From assembly GCA_963556195.1 (NCBI GenBank), contig OY744522.1, forward strand, positions 36,154,483 through 36,218,482: DNA of 64,000 bases, read 5' to 3'. The stretch comes from Sepiola atlantica (lineage: Eukaryota > Mollusca > Cephalopoda > Sepiida > Sepiolidae). A program made the position numbers and the translations under genes. A model generated the notes under the pieces. That model was not told the origin of the DNA, ran no database searches, and saw only the letters and a program-made list of their open reading frames with translations. Shown one piece after another: positions 1-11,840 of the stretch. Position 1 is the first letter of the stretch, and the number at the start of each line of letters is the position of its first letter.

Positions 1-38
1 TGTCAATTCTAATACTTTCCAAATGAAATGTAGAATGA

Positions 39-1192
<1,154 letters not shown>

Positions 1193-1620
1193 TTTAACAA
1201 AGATAGAGGCAAAATGCCTTCATAAGAAACCATGTGTTAGATGCGGATATTTATTTTATTAAAATCAAAATAAAAAATAAAAACCTTTTTTTTTTTTCTT
1301 CATCTTGACTTTTTTTAAAATCTAATATTTCGCTTGATATAACAAGCCTCGACAGAGCTTTAGACAAATAAAAGGTATTAACCTTTTTTCGTAATAATCC
1401 TTCCTGGTCTTGTTGAAGTGGCATCCAATGTCGTGGATTAACGGTGCAAATGTCTGTTTTGAATTGAACTTAAATCGCGCATGGTCGCTGGTAGTTATAA
1501 ATTTGGGATAGTTCTTTTTTTTACTTAAGCATCTTGTATTTTGATTTTTGATTTTAATAAAAAATATCTGCATCTAACACATGGTTTCTTATGAAGGCAT
1601 TTTGCCTCTATCTTTATGTT

Positions 1621-1624
<4 letters not shown>
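1193..1624. repeat. Foldback repeat with 44-bp perfect arm core
   Basis: Positions 1201-1244 (agatagaggcaaaatgcc...) recur as an exact reverse complement at 1570-1613. Weaker pairing extends outward to about 1193 and 1624. The spacer is about 325 bp. A short aaatttggga(a/t)agttc motif occurs in direct orientation at about 1144 and 1499. The arrangement suggests a MITE-like foldback element or an inverted duplication. No clean target-site duplication is visible because the right side ends in a (TA)n tract. Confidence 0.7.

Positions 1625-1652
<28 letters not shown>
1621..1652. repeat. (TA)n microsatellite
   Basis: An uninterrupted AT alternation abuts the left end of the Tigger-like element. 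TA-rich tracts supply the TA target that such elements use. Confidence 0.9.
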
Positions 1653-1657
<5 letters not shown>

Positions 1658-3410
1658 TAACCCGGATATAAGAGAAACCCGAATATAAGAGACATTGTCT
1701 CTAGTCCCAAATTACAGCCTGTGTTAATGTCTATAAATTAGACCCGGATATAAGAGAAACCCGGCTATAAGATACTTCTTCTCCGGTCCCGTCCTCCCCA
1801 ATATAAGAAAGTTCGTTTTGAGTGGCAGTGTGATGTCGTAAATGTTATAATTGTGGTAATAAGACTCGTAACGTTACCTACACGTAGTTCAGCCACGAAT
1901 GTAAAATGTGCTATGGTTGAAAACCCGATGAAAGGAAATCAACCCGTACTCCATAAAACATGAATAACACATCCTATCACAAATTATAAACATATATTGT
2001 ATAAACAACCAAGACAAATTAACAGTACATAACAAGTATTTATTTATTTTTTTTTTTTATTTTTTATTTTTTCACAAGATCTAAAAGAGGCTGGTTTTTG
2101 TTATTCCAAGAAAGCTGATCAGAATTAAAAGTTCAAATATATCAATTAAGAAGGCTTATAGCCTTTATAAAAATGAAAATAGGAGAGTTCTTTTTTTTCC
2201 TTATGAAATTCGAGGAAAACAAATGAGAAGACACAATATAAACAATATGAAAGTTTGATTTTAGGACGAATTAACATAATATTTCTTTGGCGGAGAGAAG
2301 GATATTTGATAGAATTTTAGATTCTGGGGACCGTTCTTAACGAGCTGCTTTAGGGTCCTGAGATATACGTAATCTCGATGTTGGAGAGGTCTGTTGATTG
2401 ACTGGTCGGTCGTAATCAATTTTGTTGGACCAGGGTGTTCCTTAGGTGTCCGGTAGACAGCCGTATTAAATGTCGCTGCATTTCTTAAGCGTTAATTTTC
2501 AATTCCTCCTTTCCTATTTTTTGATTTTGTGTGCGGGGATAAATTGTCTGAATATGACGGCAGGGTGGTCGGTCAATTTTCAGAGGCGTCCGCTCTTCAT
2601 GCTGGTCCGGGACCTTCTGCTGTGTGGGAATAAATTGTTTGAATATGACGGCAGGGTGGGCGGTCGATTTTCAGAGGCGTCCGCTCTTCATGCTGGTCTG
2701 GGACCTTCTCCTGTGCAAGGATAAATTCTTTGATAGGACAGCGGTGTGAGCTGTCTTCTCCAGATGTTCGCTCTTAACGTCGGTTCGAGACCTTCTCCTT
2801 TGATTCTGTGTGCGGGGACAAATTGTTTGAAATTGACAGCGGTGTGAGCCGTCATCTCCCGACGTTCGCTCCCAACGCCGGCCGAGGCCCGTCTCCTATC
2901 CCCAGAGACGTCCTCTCTTCACGCTGACCGAAGCTCGACTCAATGTGTTTTCTCTCGCTTTGACTTTCCTGCTCTCTGTGTATAGCAACAGCATTCCCTC
3001 ATTTGATTGATCAAGTCTTCCGCCCACGTAAATGCGTGGGCTGACTTATGCAAGCCTGTCTGACAAGCAGCATCCTGTTGACCCCTTTTTGATAAACGTC
3101 GCCGTCTGCACCCCCATTCTGTATTGGTAGGGGAACATGTGCCGACAAGTCCCCTGCTCCCTTTTTTATGCATTATGGGGCAAAATATGTAGATATAACA
3201 TAAATCAGTCAAAAGACGTTGCTAAATTTTCTCACCTCATTGGTGAGTCTTTCTATGACCTATAAACTAGTGTTCTGTGCGTACAAAAGCGTTATGTGGT
3301 GTTTCCATACTTACATAAACAAAATAGACCATACCCGGATATAAGAGGAACCCGGATATAAGATACTTATTCTCCGGTCCGGACAGCTCTCTTATATCCG
3401 GGTTACACTG
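1653..3410. mobile_element. pogo/Tigger-like DNA transposon, non-autonomous, 1.76 kb
   Basis: The ends are 23-bp terminal inverted repeats (left TAGTGTAACCCGGATATAAG..., right complement CAGTGTAACCCGGATATAAG...) differing only at the outermost base. TA flanks both ends (1651-1652 and 3411-3412). CAGT... termini with a TA duplication fit the pogo/Tigger group of the Tc1/mariner superfamily. A subterminal motif (CCCGGATATAAGAG...ACCCGG.TATAAGATACTT.TTCTCCGGTCC) occurs in the same orientation near 1742 and 3334. No transposase reading frame was found; the interior holds a 91-97 bp tandem repeat. Confidence 0.78.
2529..2930. repeat. Four diverged 91-97 bp tandem repeats inside the Tigger-like element
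   Basis: Units begin at the motif (a)taaattgt.tgaatatgac near 2539, 2630, 2721 and 2818. Each includes cgt(c)cgctctt...ctggtc.gggaccttct. The first two copies are close; the third and fourth are more diverged. The block is more GC-rich than its surroundings. Confidence 0.8.
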
Positions 3411-3412
3411 TA

Positions 3413-5217
3413 TAAATGCCCCTTTTGTGTTCGCTCAATCTTTTTTTCAATTCACACACTACTAAAGATGTGAGAAACTCTTTTGTTTCCTTCTGAAACT
3501 TATATATTTGAGCAATCCTTTATTTGAACATTTGTTTGGAAACAAAAGTTTTCATTTTTTTTATTTCATTATTATTTTTTTTTATATAGCTATGCCTCAG
3601 TAACGAAACCAAACAAGGCTGGCCATTTGTTCAGTCAGGAAACATTCTGCATTAAGCTGTGAAACTTTTTGTGAATTCATTATTATAATGAATCTCTCAA
3701 AATTTTTTTGTTTTCTGAAATTGTGATCAGTGCCTCTTTAAAGAAAATTGAAATTCTAATTTTATTTTTAATGAAATCTTGATCATCCTCTCAATGAAGA
3801 AAACTATTTGAATTAATTAAAAAAAAATATTTAAATTGCGTATAAAAGTCCCAGCTTTATTTAACCTTTTGAGACCTCAAAAGCTTCTGAAAGTGCCTAC
3901 AAGTTATATAAAAATATACTTATGGCAAGTAATCTACACAGAAACGTTTATTTCATTCTCGAGGGAAATCATCAGGAAACAGGAAAATTGCATGGATTTA
4001 TGTTTTAGGATTGTTTTTATAGTTAAGCAGTGCTACTTTAACTTCTGACCAAATAAGTCCTTGATTTTATTACCTCCTTGCTACCTATTCATTTCCTTCA
4101 ACCACTGAATTTTAATCCCTTTGTTTGAGATTTTGGCGCTCCTCACTTCTAAGTGGATCAACCAAAGGATGGCCTAGGAAAACTAGTTTGTTTAGTCTCA
4201 CATTTTTCGATTAATTATTATAGTTTTGATGAGATTTTAAATTTATGTGTATACATATAAGTATGTTAGTTAAAATTTATTTTTTAGTTAGCCCAAAGAA
4301 AATATTTTTTATTTCTTCATAAATATATTTTAATTATAAACCTGTTTTATTTTGATAATTATGCACATGTTTTATAGTTGGATACCCAGTGACTAAACTG
4401 GTCACCCCACTATACTTACCTGGTGAGGAAGGTGGTTAGAAACCCAGCAGGATAAAAATAAAACCTGTCAAAAAAAAAAAAATCATCTGGTAACAACTGT
4501 TATATGTAAAGACATCGAAATACCAAACTTTTTATCCAGGTGCTTGGCAAAACCACTGGCAATGAGAGACCCCTCGTTTTTAGAAGAAATCTCTCTAGAA
4601 GAAGGATACTTTGATTTAAAACCTGCAATTTTGTTTGTATTCAATGATGTGGACTAGTTATTTTTTTTGAAAATGCATTTGTTTTTCAGTGTGTGGGTGT
4701 AGCTCTGTACAAGGTTTTTATTCATTTAAAAGAAGCTTCATACACAGGCATCATAAAACTAAATTTTTAGTGTTTTGTTTTTTTGTTTTTTTGTTTTGTG
4801 GCTGGCCATGGCCTTGAAAAAGGCAAACACAATGAAAGTTAATCATGTATTGATCAATGGCAATAAGCACCCTAGAAAAACTTGTGAAAGTGTCTGGCTT
4901 GTCAGATGTCCAAGAGCATGGCAGCTTGTGTCCGGTTATCATCATGGAAGTTTAAAAAAAAAAAATTTTTAATTTTTTTTTTCTTAATATTCGGACTCTT
5001 CTAGATTTCAAGATCACTAAAACACACCCTGAAAGGAAATTGACACTTCTGGAAAAGGGGGTTTCCAACATGAAAACATGGACATAACTGCATTACTTGA
5101 GACTTGTTGAAGTGGGTCACTTTTATCTGATGATTATACCTAACCCTAACCTGTTGAATGGTGAATGTTTGACATGAAGTATAGTATATAAATGTAATGT
5201 TATTGAAAGATATAAAA

Positions 5218-5254
<37 letters not shown>

Positions 5255-5398
5255 TTTGACGGAGTGTCCATTTAAATATAAATACAATAACCATGTGGCA
5301 GCCATTCAAAAAAGCTTGTAGGATAGGAATTGATGGCTCTACTGCTTCACTATGAGCTTATATTAAGGAACTAAAAAAAAAAAGAACATTAAATATAC
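3413..5398 (+). other. Intron 1 sequence with small repeats
   Basis: Mostly AT-rich and featureless. It holds a segment near 3900-3990 homologous to 18900-18990 (see findings), a retroposon-looking stretch at 4378-4490 (tagttggatacccagtgact... ending in poly-A) and a (TA)n tract at 5223-5252. No coding sequence is supported. Confidence 0.5.
4378..4490 (+). repeat. Possible short retroposon with poly-A tail
   Basis: A compact, more GC-rich segment (gatacccagtgactaaactg...gaaggtggttagaaacccagc) ends in ...aaaacctgtc and 12 A. The shape is that of a SINE-like insertion. There is no second copy in the window to confirm it, and no clear pol III box pair. Confidence 0.3.
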
Positions 5399-5605
5399 CA
5401 TGGAGTGGCCAATATTAGATAAAGCTGGTAAATATTTGCTGAATAAAGGTAAAAGATGCAATTTATGCGTAACGGAATCACTAGAAATACTAACATATAA
5501 GAAAAGTATTAGAATTAAGAGAAGTGAGATCATTGGCTGTTGTCTACAAAAAGGTAAATATAAATATAATAATAGAAGTATGAACAAATTAAAAGATTAT
5601 ATATA
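5399..5605 (+). pseudogene. Retroelement C-terminal fragment (candidate)
   Basis: A 68-residue frame contains GKRCNLCVTESLEILTYKKS followed by a Lys/Arg-rich stretch with a Cys pair. The layout C-x2-C-x2-E...I....NKR.E...C resembles the C-terminal region of reverse transcriptases in some invertebrate retroelements (Penelope-like or related). It is isolated and short; no RT motifs lie upstream. Identification is tentative. Confidence 0.3.
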
Positions 5606-5726
5606 AATAAGCAAGTGTTAACGGATAAATTATATATTGTAATGTACTCATTTATAACTGATAATGAAAACTATATCAACATTTATCTCCATATGGGTAC
5701 GTATATCTTTAAAGAGATAATTAAAT

Positions 5727-5769
5727 AATAGTGATAAGTAAGAATGTTGAAGGATATTGTTAAAATAAA
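5727..5769. repeat. Left 43-bp direct repeat flanking a LINE insertion
   Basis: This segment matches 6469-6511 at 40 of 43 positions and brackets the CR1/Jockey fragment, as a long target-site duplication would. Confidence 0.75.
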
Positions 5770-6468
5770 AAAATGTAAAAAAAATTTTCAACATAGTTCA
5801 CTCCAAACAAGGCAGGCCGCCACTGTAGACGTAAGGGGCTACGGAGAAAAAAGGGAGAAGGTGGGGGTGGGGGGTCAACCTAAATTGGAATCTGCTCAGC
5901 GAGATGTCTGTTTACATTAGTTTTAAATTTCTGCATGTCAATACCGTCGGGAAATAGGGGGCAGGGAGGGAGTTCCAGAGGCAAGCAGCACGAGGAAAGA
6001 AGCTATTTGAGTAGAAAGCTCTCCGGCATCTGTGGACCTCCACAGTGAATGGATGGGATTTAGTTGATTGTCGAGTTGGTCTAGTGAATTTACGTCGAGA
6101 TGGCACCAGAGTAGCCAATTCATCGGAGCATAATCCATTAAAGTATTTGTAAACGAAGCACAAGGATGCTACATTGCGGTGATGGGACAGGGACTGGATC
6201 TTGGTTGACAGTGAGAGACCTATTAGGTTGGCGACTCTTTTTTTGGACCTTGTCTAGGAGGGAGAGACTAGTGGATGGTGCACCAGCCCAGATATGGCAA
6301 CAATACTCCATGCATGGGTGGATGGTGGCTTTGTAGAGATACAGGATAATGTCAGGTGTGAGGAGTTTACTAGCATGGTAGAGGGAGCCCACCTTCTTTG
6401 CTGCAGCCTTAGCAATGTCTTCAATGTATTTGTTCCAATTCATGTTACCTGTGAATGTTAGGCCGAGG
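5770..6468 (-). mobile_element. 5'-truncated CR1/Jockey-type LINE copy
   Basis: The minus strand encodes the RT C-terminal region (GLTFTGNMNWNKYIEDIAK, LLTPDIILYLYKATI, MEYCCHIWAGA, LLDKVQK), with a frame change near 6240, and the tail domain (YKYFNGLCSDELATLVP, SFFPRA, LWNSLPAP). It ends in the family's 3' UTR (caaggcaggccgccactgta...) at about 5790. It matches the longer copy at 32016-35090. A 43-bp near-perfect direct repeat flanks it. Confidence 0.9.
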
Positions 6469-6511
6469 AATAGTGATAAATAAGAACATTGAAGGATATT
6501 GTTAAAATAAA
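6469..6511. repeat. Right 43-bp direct repeat flanking the LINE insertion
   Basis: Partner of 5727-5769, with three transitions between them. Confidence 0.75.
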
Positions 6512-7029
6512 TAAATAAATAAATATGCAAATAATAATGATATCCAATAGTGAAAAATAAATATAATAGCAATCGTCACTTATAATAAATATAATCAAAA
6601 CAAATAATCAAATAAGAAACACTAATGGATTATTAAGTTAATAATAATAAACTAATAATTGAGCATGCAATGATAGTAATCTATAGAGGTATAAATAGGG
6701 AATCCTGAAGTAATATAATATAAAGAACTGTATAGAAAACAAGGCGATAGAATAAGATAGATATAAATAGTATGTCAGATATAAAAAGGATAATGAAGCC
6801 ATGAAACTTATGTAATTAATAATAGTTATGTGAAGTACAATAATTCTAATAATAAATAATATTTTAATAAATATTAAAAGTGAAATGTAATTATAGTAAA
6901 ACTTTATAAATACTATTTTATGAAAGCAAAAAAAAAATAATGGATGCATCATAATTAAAATAAATAAAAAAAACAACAAAAAACAAATAGCTGCAATTAC
7001 ACCAAATAGAAAAAAAGGAGTGACACCTT
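6512..7029 (+). other. AT-rich intron sequence
   Basis: Extremely AT-rich sequence with short AAT/ATA repeats. It may be the decayed 5' region of the LINE that follows. Nothing else was recognised. Confidence 0.5.
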
Positions 7030-8110
7030 GTCCATGCAATGACGGACCGAAATTAGAAAAAAAAATCTAATAAATTGTGGATGTTGCAAGAAATGGTATC
7101 ATCCTAAGTGTCGGTTTGGATGGACTCCTGTCGATATGTGAAAAAATAAAGGAATGGAGATGTCCAAGTTGTTTTGAATTTGGAGGAAAAATAAAAGAAA
7201 ATTTTAAAATTACTGGAACAGGAGAGGATGAAAAAGGTATGAAGAACGTAATAAAAAAATAAATTACGAACTTCATACCGGAGATAATAAAAAAAATTGA
7301 GTTGTCTGTAACAAACAGTTTGTTGGAACAAAAAAAAGAAATGAATAAAACTTGGGCTGATATAGCAAAAAAGTGTCAAAGAAATAATGGACAGTACATC
7401 GAGAATGTCATTTAAAAAAGTATAAACATAATAGAAACAAATATTTTAGAACAAAAAACGTACTAACAACGTCATAATTTCTAATATGAAAGAAAAAGAA
7501 GAAAACCTAAATGAAAGGGTTTTTTGTTAAAAAAATAAAGAGAAATGAATACCACAAAAAGACATTATAAGAAAGGCTAGACTTAGAAAACAAGTTAATA
7601 ACAAAGACCGGTTGATAATGGTCACACTAAGACACGAGGAAGATGCAAAGTGGTTGCACAACAACAGATTTGGTAGAAAAATACAAAATGAAAGAACTTA
7701 TATGAATAAATCCAGATTTGACGACGACAGAAATGGAAGCTGCTTTTGAAAAAATGAAGCAGATAGGAGAATGAAAAGAAAATGGTAAAAGCAAAACCAC
7801 TGAGAATAAAAAAAAAACAACGAAAAAACGTCCAAGGAAATCAATTTAAACGAGTAACGAAAAATAGAACATTTGAAAATACTGTATACTAACGCAAACT
7901 CATTGAGAAACAAAATAACGGAACTAAAATTTATTGCTAACAAATATAAAATAATTTGTCTTACAGAAACACATTTGTCTACGGGAAGTGTAGAAGATGC
8001 AAAGTTGGCAATACCAAATTTTAGATTAATACGTCCTTCTACTACTACTACTTCTTCTTCTTCTTCTTCTTCAATTAATAGACATTAATAATTATGAATC
8101 GATAATCTTA
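7030..8110 (+). pseudogene. CR1-like LINE 5' region: ORF1 with PHD-like finger, then start of endonuclease
   Basis: Across shifting frames the + strand reads CPCNDGPK..., then C-G-C-C-K-K-W-Y-H-P-K-C (about 7072-7110), then EWRCPSCFE (about 7155). This Cys/His spacing looks like a PHD finger, which is known in ORF1 of some CR1-type elements. A basic region follows. From 7873 a frame begins MKILYTNANSLRNKITELKF and continues IICLTETHLS, which is the N-terminus of an APE-type endonuclease (catalytic Asn and Glu positions present). Many stops and frameshifts make it non-functional. The copy stops in a (CTT)n run near 8050-8075. Confidence 0.7.
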
Positions 8111-8557
8111 AAGGAAAAATACAAAACTTAAATTGAAGAGGGGTGGGGATAATAACAGAAAATAATCTTGGAATTTATGCATTGCATTATAGTTCATAGA
8201 TTATTATGGAGACGTTAATAAACAAAAATAATCATTATAAATTTTGGAATATATATTCTCGGCAATCCAGTGAGTAACATGGGCACATAATTTTTTTTTG
8301 TAAACTTTACCATTTAGGGAGTGCTCTCCACCCCCATTTAAAAAAATAGGTTAGATACAAAAAATTTAATAGAATTGCTCTACATCAAATTTTGAGTTAT
8401 ATTAAATAATACATTTTTAAAAGGATTGTTGCACGCATTTTTTGTTGTTTTAAATGTAGTGTTGTATTGTGAAAATTGTGTGGTGGCACTATTAATAAAC
8501 AGGAAACTTGTTTTGTTCTAAATAGTTTTCATGCTTTTCTCTTCTTTCTACAACCAG

Positions 8558-8684
8558 TCGACTACTTTAAAATTGACCAAACTTCTAAAGCTGTCCAAAG
8601 ATGGGTGTGATGGAAATTTTAAAAGCCCACGGGCCCAACGCAACCTTTGTATTATTTTGGGATGCTTGGCAGAGAAAATGGCTG
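8558..8684 (+). CDS. RSPRY1: RSPRY1 exon (window exon 2)
   Basis: Acceptor ttctttctacaaccag, donor gtaagt. The exon starts in phase 0 and reads 42 codons plus one base, beginning STTLKLTKLLKLSK and ending FKSPRAQRNLCIILGCLAEKMAG. The FKSP.AQRN...LGCLAEK.AG stretch is a conserved signature of RSPRY1 (human recalled as NxxxVLGCLAEKLAG). The split Gly codon continues in the exon at 9991. The exon belongs to the helical repeat region N-terminal to SPRY. A T-rich tract of about 250 nt directly follows the donor. Confidence 0.95.
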
Positions 8685-9432
8685 GTAAGTTCAGCTATAT
8701 ATCCCCACCCCCTCTCACTATTTTCCCTCCTTTTTTTCACTATTTTTTTTTTTTTTTTTTTTGTAAAATCCCATTCCCACCTTATTCCTCCATTTTTGCT
8801 TTGTGCTTTCCCCCCTTTTTCTCTTCTACCTTTGCTCTCCCTATCTTTTTCCTTCACCCCATTCCTTTCTTTTTCCTTCCTGCCTCTTTCATTTTTTTTT
8901 TTTACCCCCTTTTTTTCTTTTCTGATTGAGTGTGTATACACAATTTAGTGTGCTGGGTGGCATAAGCAAAGACTTCACTCATAATATATCAGTACCAGCC
9001 TAGCTCGGGGTTACGACTGTAATCTGTTCTGTTAATTACTACAAAACACTAGGAATAGGCATCAATCATATTGCCTTTTAGACTTGAAAGGTTTTGGTAC
9101 GGAATGATGACGTTATGTCATGTCAAAATTAAGGTGATAACAAAGGGCAGTCCAACAGGTGTGAATGAAATCTGGTCAGGAGTCAAAATCAACCAAATAT
9201 TAGGAATGAAGCTTTTAATTTTCCCACCCCCTCCTTCAGAAAGGGGTGAATGTTATATAATAACTCTAATCATGTGACTAATGCAACACACTATATAATG
9301 CACTATAAAAGCTATTAACTCTTGTGCCACCTTGTAACCATTTAGTATCTGTCTGAAGCCCAAACTATATTATTACTTCTATTAATGTACTATTGTATTA
9401 TCTTCTTGTGTCCAATTTTTTTTTTTTTTTTT

Positions 9433-9607
9433 TTAGGGGGAGGGTGTAGTATCTGTTCTGTGGTCATACCATCCTACCTGGCATTACCTCCTCCTTGGGG
9501 AAGGGTATCTGTTCTGTTGTCCTGTGACCATCCTTTCCGACATTACCTTCGCTTTTGGTAGGGGGTAGTGTAGTATATGTTCATTTGTCATGATACCATT
9601 CTCCCAG
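9433..9607. repeat. Three imperfect tandem units of about 55-65 bp
   Basis: Units share ...gta(g)tatctgttctgt..tc.t..gaccatcct..c...cattacct.... They sit in the 1,306-nt intron between exons 2 and 3. The last unit is followed by a segment (gcgatcagagagagagcatatgt) related to one near 23390. Confidence 0.55.
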
Positions 9608-9990
9608 GCTAGCAAAAATGTGCGATCAGAGAGAGAGCATATGTTTGCTAGTTTTATTAATACTGTAAATGTTCTGTGCATTTTTTTTTTTTTTAAAGAT
9701 AGTTTGAAAAAAAAAAATTTTTTTTAAATGCCAGTGCGATCATCAGTACGCAAATTAGGATGGTCAGTACATTCTCATTTTTTATGCTGATCAAAAACAT
9801 AGACAACTAGTTTTACGTTTATTATTTTCTACAACATTCTAAGAAAAACACATTAATTTAATCTTTTCTGTCATCTATATTTTCCTTCATGAAATTCTAA
9901 AATGTCTGTCAAGTTGATGAGTATTCCCGCTCGGAATGAACATAGGATTCTAATTTTTGCTATATTATTTCATTTCATTTCTTTCTTCAG

Positions 9991-10052
9991 GACCAAGCAG
10001 TATATCGCTGTTAACAAATGATGTTTTGGATTACTTAATATCCAATATGATG
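9991..10052 (+). CDS. RSPRY1: RSPRY1 exon (window exon 3)
   Basis: Acceptor catttctttcttcag, donor gtaagt. The two leading bases complete a Gly codon, then PSSISLLTNDVLDYLISNMM follows and the exon ends in phase 0. It corresponds to the GPAS..LL...L.YL..NL segment of vertebrate RSPRY1, part of the armadillo-like helices. At 62 nt it is short but fits exactly between its neighbours. Confidence 0.93.
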
Positions 10053-10415
10053 GTAAGTCTTGATGTCGTTTGACAATGTTTTTTTTTCTCAATGTGATGT
10101 GATAACTTGCCATTTCTCGAGAGTATTCAATAATGGCCTTAGGCAGTCCCATATATTTTACTCAAAAAGACTAAATCCTTCCGATGGTAAGATTTCTGTG
10201 TTACTAATAATAGAATCTTTTTAGAACCTTCTAGAAGCAGTGACCTCTGAGTCAATGAGTACAATTCACCCAGCAGTTACTCCTGGTGGTCAAGCCCTTT
10301 AAAGTTTCCCCTCACCATTATCTCCCGTGTAAGTATACATTCTGGGATCCTTTGTCACGTGCTTCCTTCCAAAGAAGGAAAATAGAATTATTTGTACAAT
10401 CAGTCTTGAAATCAT

Positions 10416-11840
10416 TTTCAAGTATGAGGACGACAACATTGGGCCCCTGGCTGCTGAAAATATTACCAGTAAACGTCTTTCCAGTTTTTTTTTTTAAAGA
10501 CACATTTCTGCAACCCTGGTTGTGGCTACCGCCAAATTCGTCTTTGATAGGCTACATGGCATTTGTATTTTTTGTACGAATCACAATGTCGAAATATTAA
10601 AACTAATATCATTATAATAATATAAATATAATAATAAATACTAATAATCTAAATATCGCCCGCATTTAAATTTTTGACCACAAAATAGATCCTAAGTATA
10701 AAGTCAAAAAGGTAGAGAAAAGATAATTCCAGATAGAATAAAAACGTACTGATCACATAGACACATATAAATAAGATAAATAGCTACTTATTCTGTGTTC
10801 TACATAGCTTGAAAATTAAAATAAGATAGAGGTCCCTACACTCGAGTGGTGATTCGGCCAGTCTTCCTAGGCGTAGCAATAACCGGGGAAGGGATGCCAA
10901 GCCCTTTTTGAGATGCACCTTTGAAGAGAACAGGTCACTTCATTCATTTGTCAACGTGGTAAGAATCAAAAACCTTTAAATATATTTAGTTTAAATGAAA
11001 GGTTTAAACATAAGTAACTTGTAGCTTTTTGTTTTTGATAGAAAATATATTCGATATTTCTAGATATTTGTACTTGTATATTTTGGCAGTCACATTCTTC
11101 ATTCCACGTGGTCTTGAGAAAACCTTTTCTGCTTCACATGTGTCTAGTGTTGCTGTCATGTCTATTTTTTTCTTTGTCGCATTTTTATGTGTTTGTCAAA
11201 TATTGTACCCTTTTATTTCGATGTACATTTGTCCATATATTTATGTCAATTTTTTTCGTTCATTGCAGTTTTCACAGCTGCAGACGTGCACTGGGAATAA
11301 ACTTTCCTATAAACATAATTCACGCAGTTTATTCGTTCTCTCACACAAAACAAGAAGCTAGAGACCACATAGGCAACTAGTAAATAGACCCCTTCCCCTC
11401 CATGTAAACTAAGTGTGATTATTTTACATTAAAAACAAAATTTTTATTCATCAACATTAACACAATATATCTAAATTTTCAAATGTCATTATTTAAAGAA
11501 AATACAGAGTAAAGAGTCAATGTTTATTTTGTAAACTTGCTAAACAATCTTGGTTTCGTTCGTCTGTTTTATGGCATATCAACCATTTTTGGGTTATTTA
11601 ATATGTAACGTCTCATACCACGCTGATCAGAAGTTATAGGTGTATTTCTGAAGTGCAAAAAATAATAACCTTTTGTTTAAATCGATTTTTGAATACCTTT
11701 AAAACATCACTGTTTAAAGGAAATAACTCTTAAAAACCCTGAAAAATGTGTCTTTAAAAAAAACAAAAAAACTGGAAAGACGTTTACTGGTAATATTTTC
11801 AGCAGCCAGGGGCCCAATGTTGTCGTCCTCATACTTGAAA
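10416..11840. mobile_element. Foldback element with ~92-bp inverted arms
   Basis: The segment 10416-10507 recurs as its reverse complement at 11744-11840, differing essentially in the length of an A/T run. The interior is 1,236 bp with no supported coding sequence. Near-identity of the arms against otherwise decayed surroundings suggests a fairly recent foldback-type DNA element, or two opposed copies of a short repeat. No clear target-site duplication is visible. Confidence 0.65.

Noticed and set aside
2940..3212. 90-codon minus-strand frame inside the Tigger-like element
   Set aside because: It shows no helix-turn-helix or DDE motif of pogo transposases and appears to be chance.
8585..8948. 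Overlapping T-rich (+) and K/E-rich (-) frames
   Set aside because: They arise from the poly-T/C tract just after the RSPRY1 exon 2 donor; only 8558-8684 is coding.
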